Shown piece after piece: positions 57,497-64,000 of a DNA stretch of 64,000 nucleotides. This stretch comes from Rhodococcus koreensis (GTDB taxonomy: Bacteria > Actinomycetota > Actinomycetes > Mycobacteriales > Mycobacteriaceae), in assembly GCF_900105905.1 (NCBI RefSeq), contig NZ_FNSV01000005.1:8823501-8887500 (forward strand). The letters are read 5' to 3'. Under the pieces are notes generated by a model that did not search any database, was not told the DNA's origin, and saw nothing but the letters and a program-made list of their open reading frames with translations. The position numbers and the translations under genes are program-made. Position 1 is the stretch's first letter. Each line of letters starts with the position of its first letter.

Positions 57497-57877
57497 ATGG
57501 AATCTCTCGCTCTCGCATCCGCAGTGGTCGAGCAACTCGCCCCGGCGGTGACAAAGCCGCGCCGCAAGCGTGCGGGCCGGCCTGTCCGGGACGTCGTGTC
57601 GGTGCCGTCCATCCACCTGCGGGTCGCCGTCACCTGGGTCTCGATCTTCCCGCTCGTCACACTGGGCATGACCGTCATGACGCTGTCGGGCCCGATCGCT
57701 GCCGCCTGGCCGACCTGGCTTCGAGCCTTGTCGCTGACCGGGGTCGTCGTTCCCACCGCGGTCTATTTCGTCGTGCCGCGAGTGCTCGCCTTGTCCCTCC
57801 GGTGGTTCAGCTGGCGGCGACGGCGGTCCGCCGCTGCAGAGTCCGGCCGGGAGATTCGTGTCGGAGGGGCGAGGTAG
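57497..57877 (+). CDS. small membrane protein
   Basis: A 126-residue protein starting MESLALASAVVEQLAPA; GGAAGGGCTGCC lies upstream. After a basic stretch (KPRRKRAGRPVRD) come two helices (LRVAVTWVSIFPLVTLGMTVM, LRALSLTGVVVPTAVYFVVPRVL) and a basic tail. The arrangement resembles DUF-type proteins of antibiotic-biosynthesis-monooxygenase neighbours, where a two-helix C-terminal domain occurs alone, but I cannot name a family. It is probably TetR-controlled. Confidence 0.7.
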   Translation: MESLALASAVVEQLAPAVTKPRRKRAGRPVRDVVSVPSIHLRVAVTWVSIFPLVTLGMTVMTLSGPIAAAWPTWLRALSLTGVVVPTAVYFVVPRVLALSLRWFSWRRRRSAAAESGREIRVGGAR

Positions 57878-58024
57878 GTTTCTGATTGCGACGAAACAGG
57901 TCGCCACTCACACTCACGAATCCGAGGCATTCCGGCTCGGGTGGATACGAGGCGCAACCGCGCGTCGTATCTCGGGGAGTGGCGATCTGTCTCGGCCCAC
58001 GACGATCGAGCTGGTCGTGCCGGA

Positions 58025-59413
58025 TCAGACCGGTTCGGCGGCGATCCGCCCCGATTTCACGGCGGCCACCAGCACTGCGTGGTCGGCTTCGGTCTGATCG
58101 GCGTAGCGGACGGCATACCGTCCGATCGCCTCGTCCAGTTCCGTGTCGCCGGCGAAGTATCCGGCGAGCGCCCGCGGATCGAGGGAGCGGGTATGTGCAC
58201 GCGCGAGCAGGGCGCCGGCCAGGCGGCCGTAGTCATCGAGATGATCCTGCTCGAGACCGGTTGGATCGATGTCGCCTTTGAGGTTTCGGAACTGCCGCAC
58301 GATGTAGGGGAGGCCGTCGATGGTCGTCCAGCCCAGGAGGATGTCCGATTCCGCTTGCACCAGCCGGGCGCCGTGCACGATCCGCTTGCCCTCGTGCTTC
58401 GGTTCGTCGACCGGCAGGTATGCCGCCAGTGCGGACGGCCGGGCCTGTTTCAGTTGAAGTACGAGCACCTCGTCCCGATTGCCGTGCAGCAGGGCGATAT
58501 AGCTGCGCAGACCCACGCTGCCGGTTCCGACGATCCGGAAGGCGACGTCGGACACGGCGAATCGGGTGATCAGGTTCCGTCGCGACTCCCGAAGCGACTC
58601 GACATAGCGTTCCAGCCCGTCGGTCACCGCATCGGCGGTCGCGCGATCCACGTGGGTGAGGATCGGCGGATCGTCGATGAACCGTCGCCTGCGGATCCCG
58701 GTCTCGTGGTTCTCGATGTGGGCGGTCCATTTCGCCGCCACCTTCTCGCTGGTGTTGCGTCGCGCTTTCTGCGCGGCCTTGTCGAAGTCGTCGAGCAGAG
58801 CGTCGGCCTTCGCTCGCGCAAGCACCGACTTGTCGGGCAGCGCATTCCAGGACTGGAGGAACGGAAGTTCGGCGAGATCGCGGATGGTGCGTCGATACGA
58901 CCTGACGGCGTCTTCGGCGGCCTCGGCGCACCCGCTTTCGGTCACACCGCCTTCGCGTCCGGCGAGTACCAGGCTGGCGGCGAGGCGCTTGAGATCCCAT
59001 TCCCACGGACCGGGGAGCGTCTCGTCGAAGTCATTGATGTCCATGACAATGTGACCGTCCGGCGTCCCGTACAGGCCGAAGTTCGCCGCATGCGCGTCAC
59101 CGCACAGCTGCGCCGTCAATCCGGTGACCGGAGAGGCGGCGAGGTCGGCCGCCATCAGACCGGCGGCGCCGCGGAAGAAGGCGAACGGCGAGGCGATCAT
59201 CCGCCCGATCCGCAGCGGGACGAGATTCGCCAGCCTGCCCTCGTTGTCGGCCTCGACGAAGTCGAGCACATCCGGCCGGCCGGCGCGGGCCGCGGCGTGA
59301 TCGTGTGCACGCGACGGCGCGGTTGCCTGCAACGCGCCTCCACACGCGAAGACGTCGTCCGCCTCGTCCTGGGTTCGCAGGTCCACGGCGCGCGCTCGAT
59401 TCTTCGTCACCAC
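58025..59413 (-). CDS. DUF2252 family protein
   Basis: A 462-residue protein with a kinase-like fold. NLVPLRIGRMIASPFAFFRGAA, LCGDAHAANFGLYGTPDGHIVMDINDFDETLPGPWEWDLKRLAASL are the DUF2252 core (aminoglycoside-phosphotransferase-like DAHxxN and D-x-N-D-F-D motifs), and YIVRQFRNLKGD with GALLARAHTRS follow. GTG 59413 is my start choice; no strong ribosome site is seen for this or for ATG 59473. A phosphotransferase role is possible but unproven for the family. Confidence 0.88.
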   Translation of the reverse strand: MVTKNRARAVDLRTQDEADDVFACGGALQATAPSRAHDHAAARAGRPDVLDFVEADNEGRLANLVPLRIGRMIASPFAFFRGAAGLMAADLAASPVTGLTAQLCGDAHAANFGLYGTPDGHIVMDINDFDETLPGPWEWDLKRLAASLVLAGREGGVTESGCAEAAEDAVRSYRRTIRDLAELPFLQSWNALPDKSVLARAKADALLDDFDKAAQKARRNTSEKVAAKWTAHIENHETGIRRRRFIDDPPILTHVDRATADAVTDGLERYVESLRESRRNLITRFAVSDVAFRIVGTGSVGLRSYIALLHGNRDEVLVLQLKQARPSALAAYLPVDEPKHEGKRIVHGARLVQAESDILLGWTTIDGLPYIVRQFRNLKGDIDPTGLEQDHLDDYGRLAGALLARAHTRSLDPRALAGYFAGDTELDEAIGRYAVRYADQTEADHAVLVAAVKSGRIAAEPV

Positions 59414-59585
59414 GGCGACACTATCGGAGGCATGTGCGCGGCTTGAACGCTCGGCGCATTCGCCGCACGACATTGTGGCTGAAGAGTGGTTATGCTTCGG
59501 TTTCCGGTCGCAGGCAGCATCCGGCGCCGGAGACACGTTCCGGAGGCATGCCGTGCCGCCGGGCCTTCCTTGACGGAGGAATGTC

Positions 59586-60857
59586 ATGTCCGCTGAACCC
59601 GTTGCCGCGACGCCCGAAAACCCCGCCGGCCACATCCGATTGACGTCCCACAGTGGCGGCGTCGGGGCTATTCCGGTCAACTGGGGCGCACCCACGGCGT
59701 CCGAGCGCGGTCCGGTGGTCGGCACCACCACCAATCGCGCCCACCGCAACGTGATCGGGACGCACAGCGGCTCGTACAGCATCTACCGGGCTCTGGCGGT
59801 CGCGTCGGGTGCACTGTCGCGCCACCACAAGGCCGACCTCACCAACACCGCGCCCACCAACGCCATCGGCCCGTATCCGCAGTGGAGCGAGCCCGGCAAG
59901 ATCGTGAGCCTGGACCCGTGGGGTGCCACGGTCGCCGAGGTCTTCGCGGCCGAGTTGGCGGCGGGGCACGACATCCGGCCCAGCATCGCCGTGACGAAGG
60001 CACACGTGATCCTGCCGGAGATCATGGAGGCGATCCAGAAAGGTCGGCTGCACCCGGACGGCCGTTTCCTGCTGCCCAGCGGTGCTGCGCTGGTCACCAA
60101 GGCGGCGATCGAGCCCGTCTGGCATCTGCCGGGTGTGGCGGAGCGCTTCCACTGCAGCGAGACGGATCTGCGGCGCGTGCTGTTCGAGGAGACCGGCGGC
60201 ATGTACCCGGAGCTCGTGACGCGTTCGGATCTCGAGGTGTTCCTGCCTCCGATCGGCGGGCAGACCGTGTACATCTTCGGTGACGCGCGAGACCTGGCCG
60301 ATCCCGCGGTGGAACTGACCGCGCGGGTGCACGACGAGTGCAACGGCTCGGACGTGTTCGGCTCCGACATCTGTACGTGCCGTCCGTACCTCACACATGC
60401 GATCGAGGAATGTATCCAGGGTGCGCAGCGTGGCGGTGTCGGCCTGGTGGCCTACTCGCGCAAGGAAGGCCGCGCGCTGGGCGAGGTGACCAAATTCCTG
60501 GTCTACAACGCCCGTAAGCGCCAGGTGGGCGGCGACACTGCCGACCAGTACTTCGCCCGCACCGAATGCGTGGCAGGCGTGCAGGACATGCGCTTCCAGG
60601 AAATGATGCCCGACGTGCTGCACTGGCTCGGCGTCCGAAAGATCCACCGCCTGGTCTCCATGAGCAACATGAAGTACGACGCCATCACCGGGTCTGGGAT
60701 CGAGGTCGGGGAGCGGGTGGACCTCCCCGCCGACCTGATTCCGGCCGACGCGCGCGTGGAGATCGACGCGAAGATGGCGGCCGGCTACTTCACCCCGGGC
60801 GCGGTGCCGGACGCCGAAGAGTTGGCGAAGGTCAAGGGGCGGGAGTTGGACGAATGA
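59586..60857 (+). CDS. GTP cyclohydrolase II-like enzyme of the URC pathway
   Basis: A 423-residue enzyme longer than riboflavin-pathway RibA. The cyclohydrolase II zinc site is HDECNGSDVFGSDICTCRPYL, with the RKEGRALGEVTKFLVYNARKRQ loop. The N-terminal 220 residues carry a URC1-type extension (THSGSYSIYRALAVASGAL, APTNAIGPYPQWSEPGKIVSLDPWG). GGAGG precedes the ATG. Its stop overlaps the URC4 start as ATGA, and a uracil phosphoribosyltransferase gene follows. This trio matches the pyrimidine-catabolic URC1/URC4/URC6 set known from yeasts and some bacteria. Confidence 0.88.
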   Translation: MSAEPVAATPENPAGHIRLTSHSGGVGAIPVNWGAPTASERGPVVGTTTNRAHRNVIGTHSGSYSIYRALAVASGALSRHHKADLTNTAPTNAIGPYPQWSEPGKIVSLDPWGATVAEVFAAELAAGHDIRPSIAVTKAHVILPEIMEAIQKGRLHPDGRFLLPSGAALVTKAAIEPVWHLPGVAERFHCSETDLRRVLFEETGGMYPELVTRSDLEVFLPPIGGQTVYIFGDARDLADPAVELTARVHDECNGSDVFGSDICTCRPYLTHAIEECIQGAQRGGVGLVAYSRKEGRALGEVTKFLVYNARKRQVGGDTADQYFARTECVAGVQDMRFQEMMPDVLHWLGVRKIHRLVSMSNMKYDAITGSGIEVGERVDLPADLIPADARVEIDAKMAAGYFTPGAVPDAEELAKVKGRELDE

Positions 60858-62119
60858 GCGTGACCGGCGTCGGTCCCGCACTGGACGTCGGGCGGGCCGA
60901 GGGTGCGGCCGCGGCCCTGCGCACCACGTCCGCCGTGCGGGAACGCGCGCAACTGCTGCTGCGTCGCGCGCGCGAGGACGGTTCACGCTGGTTCGGCGTG
61001 GACGACGGCGCGCTGCATACGGCCGCGGGCGAGGTCGTGGACGTCACGCGTGCCCGCTATCCGGACCTGAAGATTCCCTACCACAGCCGGTGGCGCCATT
61101 TCGAGGCCGGCGGAGTGGAGCGAAAGGCCGGGCTGGACGCGCGCCTGGCCGCGCTGGACGCGCCGGGCCGCGCCCGCGCCATGATCGACCTCGCCGTTGT
61201 CAGCGTGCTGCTCGATGCCGGCGCCGGTCCCGACTGGCGATACCGCGAGGCGGCGAGCGGACAGCACTTCGCCCGTTCCGAGGGTCTGGGCGTCGCGAGT
61301 TGGCACGCCTTCTTGGGCGGACTGTTCTCGAGCGACGTGACGCGGCCGCTGCAGGTCGACGCGGCCGGACTTCGTGGCCTGGACGCGGACCGGCTGGCCG
61401 AGGCGTTCCAGGTGGGTCCGTCGAATCCGTTGGTGGGACTCGACGGTCGCGTGCTGTTGCTGCGCCGACTGGGCGAGGCGCTCGCCGCGCAACCCGACGT
61501 GTTCGGTCCGCACGGCCGGCCGGGTGGACTGTTCGACCTACTGGTTGCGCCGCAGGGGCCGGCCGCGTCGACGGTGGCGGCCCACGACATCCTGTCGCAG
61601 CTGCTGACGTCGCTGTCGGGCATCTGGCCGGCGGGCAACGCCATCGGCGCCGAACCGTTGGGCGACTGCTGGCCTCACGAGGCAGTGGACGGTGCGGGTC
61701 TGACCCGGGGCTGGGTGCCGTTCCACAAACTGTCGCAGTGGCTGACCTATTCGTTGCTCGAGCCTTTCCAGTGGGCCGGTGTGCAGGTGGTGGGGCTGGA
61801 CGCGTTGACGGGCCTGCCCGAATACCGCAACGGCGGCCTGCTGCTGGACACCGGCGCGCTGCGCCTGCGCGACCCCGACTGGGCTGTGTGCAGCTGGGCG
61901 GCGGGCGACGAACTGGTCGTCGAGTGGCGCGCATTGACGGTCGCGCTGCTGGACGAACTGGCCCCGCTGGTGCGCGCACGCCTGGGTCTGGATGCCCGGG
62001 AGATGCCGCTGGCCTGCGTCCTCGAGGGCGGCACCTGGGCGGCGGGCCGTGCGCTGGCACAGCGCACGCGAGGCGGGCTGCCTCCGCTCTCCGTCGTCAG
62101 CGACGGCACGGTCTTCTAG
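60854..62119 (+). CDS. URC4/urg3 family protein (DUF1688)
   Basis: A 421-residue protein of the URC4/urg3 family. Recognisable blocks are PYHSRWRHFEAGGVERKAGLDA, RARAMIDLAVVSVLLDAGAGPDWRY, GQHFARSEGLGVASWHAFLGGLFSS, WPHEAVDGAGLTRGWVPFHKLSQWLTYSLLEPF and GLPEYRNGGLLLDTGALRLRDP. It is required for uracil use in the yeast URC pathway; the reaction is not settled, perhaps on a ribosylurea-type intermediate. It is translationally coupled to the cyclohydrolase-like gene by ATGA. Confidence 0.9.
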   Translation: MSVTGVGPALDVGRAEGAAAALRTTSAVRERAQLLLRRAREDGSRWFGVDDGALHTAAGEVVDVTRARYPDLKIPYHSRWRHFEAGGVERKAGLDARLAALDAPGRARAMIDLAVVSVLLDAGAGPDWRYREAASGQHFARSEGLGVASWHAFLGGLFSSDVTRPLQVDAAGLRGLDADRLAEAFQVGPSNPLVGLDGRVLLLRRLGEALAAQPDVFGPHGRPGGLFDLLVAPQGPAASTVAAHDILSQLLTSLSGIWPAGNAIGAEPLGDCWPHEAVDGAGLTRGWVPFHKLSQWLTYSLLEPFQWAGVQVVGLDALTGLPEYRNGGLLLDTGALRLRDPDWAVCSWAAGDELVVEWRALTVALLDELAPLVRARLGLDAREMPLACVLEGGTWAAGRALAQRTRGGLPPLSVVSDGTVF

Positions 62120-62139
62120 AACGAAACGAGGACGGACAC

Positions 62140-62769
62140 ATGGGGACAGTACACCTGATCGACCACCCTCTGGTGCAGCACAAGCTCACGATGATGCGCC
62201 GTAAGGATGCCTCCACCAACAGCTTTCGGCGCCTGGCGAACGAGATCTCCGCGCTGATGACGTATGAGGTGCTGCGCGACATTCCGATGCAGGAGGTCGA
62301 GATCGAGACGCCGCTCGAGGTCACGACCGGCAGGGTCATCGACGGGAAGAAGCTGGTCTTCGTCTCCATTCTGCGCGCGGGTACCGGCATCCTGGACGGC
62401 ATGCTGACGATCGTGCCGGGTGCGCGGGTGGGGCATATCGGTCTGTACCGCGATCCGAAGACCCTCGTGGCGGTCGAGTACTACTTCAAGATGCCCGGCG
62501 ACCTGCACGAGCGCGACGTGGTAGTGGTCGATCCGCTGCTGGCCACCGGCAATTCAGCGGTGGCGGCGGTGGAGCGGCTGAAGGAGTGCGGTCCCAAATC
62601 CATCAAATTCGTGTGCCTGCTGACCTGTCCGGAAGGCGTTGCCGCGCTGGACAAGGCGCATCCCGATGTGCCGATCTACACCGCCGCCGTCGACCGCCAA
62701 CTCGACGAGCACGGCTACATCCTGCCCGGCATCGGCGACGCAGGCGACCGCATCTTCGGCACCAAATAG
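62140..62769 (+). CDS. upp: uracil phosphoribosyltransferase
   Basis: A 209-residue UPRT making UMP from uracil and PRPP. HPLVQHKLTMMRRKDASTNSFRRL, VSILRAGTGILDGML, the PRPP motif VVVDPLLATGNSAVAAV and the uracil-site ending YILPGIGDAGDRIFGT are complete. It is the third gene of the URC-type operon, 20 bp after URC4, and corresponds to URC6, which feeds uracil as UMP into the pathway. It could equally serve salvage. Confidence 0.96.
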   Translation: MGTVHLIDHPLVQHKLTMMRRKDASTNSFRRLANEISALMTYEVLRDIPMQEVEIETPLEVTTGRVIDGKKLVFVSILRAGTGILDGMLTIVPGARVGHIGLYRDPKTLVAVEYYFKMPGDLHERDVVVVDPLLATGNSAVAAVERLKECGPKSIKFVCLLTCPEGVAALDKAHPDVPIYTAAVDRQLDEHGYILPGIGDAGDRIFGTK

Positions 62770-62791
62770 CAGCTGCGGTCGTTGCCGGTGG

Positions 62792-63145
62792 TTACGCGGG
62801 GAACCGCAACGCGAGTGCTGTCTTGATCTCGATGTGACGCAGCAGGAAGGCGCGCTCGTCGAGCCGCTTGCGCCGCAGCCAGCCGGTGACCTCGTCGTTG
62901 CATTTGCTGGCGTTGCAGGAGCCGCAGGCCGGGGCGATGTTGTCGAGGGTGTACCGCCCGCCGCGCGACAGTGCCTGTACGCAGTCGCGTTGCAGCGGCT
63001 TGTCGGTCGCACCGCAATACGCGCAGCCGCCCCACGCCTCGGTGAGCGCACTCCACTGCTCGTCGGTGAGGTCGTGCTCGACACTGTCCATCCGACGCTT
63101 GCGTTTACGGGCTCCTCTGGCCTTGCGACTTCGGTTGACCGCCAT
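62792..63145 (-). CDS. HNH endonuclease
   Basis: A 117-residue HNH protein. A very basic start (RSRKARGARKRKRRM) is followed by CAYCGA, LQRDCVQALSRGGRYTLDNIAPACGSCNASKCNDEVTGWL, giving the two CxxC zinc pairs. The HNH core is atypical: the first His position reads Asp-Cys (RDCVQ), while N and the final Asn-Lys-Cys are as usual. It converges on upp with a 22-bp gap. Role unknown; such small genes are frequent in actinobacteria. Confidence 0.8.
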   Translation of the reverse strand: MAVNRSRKARGARKRKRRMDSVEHDLTDEQWSALTEAWGGCAYCGATDKPLQRDCVQALSRGGRYTLDNIAPACGSCNASKCNDEVTGWLRRKRLDERAFLLRHIEIKTALALRFPA

Positions 63146-63171
63146 CGCCACAGCGTAGGGCTCGCGACGGG

Positions 63172-64000
63172 TCAGCAAGGCGACGGGGGCACGCTCTGCT
63201 CGAAGGTGAACACGTTCTCCGGGTCGTAGGTGGCCTTGACCTCGCGCAACCGCTCGCGGTGGGAGCCGTAGTACTCGCGCTCCCAGTCCGACGCGGACGC
63301 GTTCGGCACGTTGACATACGCGCCGTCGCCGTAGGGGCGCAGCGCGCGCCAGAAGTCGGAGGCCCAGCCCAGCGCCACCGAGTTCAGGGCGGGGTCGTTC
63401 CACGCCGCGCCCGGCTCGCAGTAGAACAGCGCGTCGCGGTGCGGGAACGCGGATCCCCCTGGCGGCGCGTGCCGCACGGCCCCGCCGAAGCTCGAGCAGA
63501 AGAAGTTGCTCGGCGGGCTGGGTGTGTTGTCCATGAAGCGGACGATCAGGTCGATCGCCTCATCGGGGAACGGGCGGGTGACGAACTGGGAGTAGAACTT
63601 CCAGAAGGCGACGTCGTTCGGACCCCTGTCCACGTCGCCGTACACGGTCGGCCAGGCACCCTCCGTCACCGTCACCTCGGGACTGCCGATCGTCAACAGC
63701 GAGCGCAGTTGGTCCTCGAGTTCTTGCCGCGAACAGCCGTGCAACAGTGCAGACAGCTCGACCGCGGTGGAATCTACCTCGAGTGCGCTCGTCAGCCGCT
63801 CGTCGGCGACCGGCGCCTCGCGCTGCCATGCTCGAAGTAGGTCACCCAGGTCGCCGTGACCGGTCCACTTCGCGACCAGGAATGTGACGTCAGACAGCTC
63901 GTGCAGCTTCAACGTGTAGGACGTCGCGATCCCGAAGTTGCCGCCGCCCCCACCGCGGCACGCCCACAGCAGGTCGGAGTTGCTGTGCTCGCTGGCCTCC
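63172..64000 (-). CDS. FAD-linked oxidase (BBE type), 5' end outside window
   Basis: The C-terminal part of a berberine-bridge-type oxidoreductase. The frame is open to the right edge; the visible part begins SEHSNSDLLWACRGGGGGNFGIATSYTLKL, the FAD-binding strand of the PP2 fold, and ends YYGSHRERLREVKATYDPENVFTFEQSVPP, the BBE motif. The N-terminal half with any His/Cys flavin attachment sites is outside. Substrates of the family are alcohols, sugars or alkaloids; not predictable here. Confidence 0.9.
   Translation of the reverse strand, partial: EASEHSNSDLLWACRGGGGGNFGIATSYTLKLHELSDVTFLVAKWTGHGDLGDLLRAWQREAPVADERLTSALEVDSTAVELSALLHGCSRQELEDQLRSLLTIGSPEVTVTEGAWPTVYGDVDRGPNDVAFWKFYSQFVTRPFPDEAIDLIVRFMDNTPSPPSNFFCSSFGGAVRHAPPGGSAFPHRDALFYCEPGAAWNDPALNSVALGWASDFWRALRPYGDGAYVNVPNASASDWEREYYGSHRERLREVKATYDPENVFTFEQSVPPSPC

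Noticed and set aside
1..64000. tRNA, rRNA, riboswitch or replication-origin features
   Set aside because: I looked for conserved tRNA ends, ribosomal segments, common riboswitch cores and DnaA-box clusters and saw none I could support.

Overview
The window is GC-rich actinobacterial chromosome. An MspA-type mycolate-layer porin, a Ser/Thr kinase and a pseudokinase, many TetR/GntR regulators and flavin oxidoreductases, and frequent ATGA/GTGA gene overlaps all point to a Rhodococcus-like member of the Mycobacteriales. That genus call is inference from gene content; no rRNA or tRNA gene was found.

Layout. 0-4.2 kb: a cut alpha/beta hydrolase, a TetR/MFS efflux pair, a methyltransferase with a damaged 3' end and a small secreted protein. 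4.3-8.8 kb: a compact putative nitroaromatic (4-nitrobenzoate-like) module of an aromatic-acid transporter, a DoxX protein, a nitroreductase, a hydroxylaminobenzoate-lyase-like protein and a TetR regulator. Four copies of one operator (KTTAC-N11-GTAACG) tie it together. 8.8-13.2 kb: a GlxA-type regulator diverging from an HD protein and an AhpD-like protein, then an MspA porin and an F420/FMN-type oxidoreductase. 13.2-18.7 kb: an XRE regulator diverging from a zinc alcohol dehydrogenase, an MFS pseudogene split by a TnpB-only IS200/IS605-type element, and an aldo/keto reductase. 18.7-22.6 kb: an ArsR-ArsC fusion with its operator, two glyoxalase-fold proteins, a type II thioesterase and an acyl-CoA dehydrogenase. 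22.8-27.4 kb: a DUF305 protein, a frameshifted LVIVD-repeat secreted protein, exonuclease III and a lipoprotein. 27.7-37.3 kb: a signalling-rich stretch with an orphan NarL-type histidine kinase, a GAF/GGDEF cyclase, a receptor-like Ser/Thr kinase carrying two tandem Kelch propellers, a HicB-like protein and a membrane pseudokinase. 37.3-40.7 kb: a poly-gamma-glutamate hydrolase-like protein, a DsrE-like protein, a nucleoside hydrolase and a DUF3105 protein. 40.7-46.3 kb: a rearranged segment with mosaic gene fragments and two 396-residue QueC-like PP-loop paralogues. 46.3-51.1 kb: a GntR-controlled sulfonate/organosulfur-type operon with a possible leader peptide, a complete ABC importer, a DszA/NtaA-type monooxygenase and an OsmC protein. 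51-57.9 kb: small unknown genes, GntR/tyrosine phosphatase, DUF1707/PadR, a Ca2+/H+ antiporter and TetR/membrane-protein pairs. 58-64 kb: a DUF2252 protein, a three-gene URC-type uracil-catabolism operon (GTP cyclohydrolase II-like, URC4/DUF1688, uracil phosphoribosyltransferase), a small HNH nuclease and a cut FAD-linked oxidase.

The best leads are the four-operator nitroaromatic regulon, the PP-loop pair inside rearranged DNA, the dual-Kelch receptor kinase with a neighbouring pseudokinase, the TnpB element whose removal restores a reading frame, and the URC operon. No CRISPR array, prophage or replication origin was seen.
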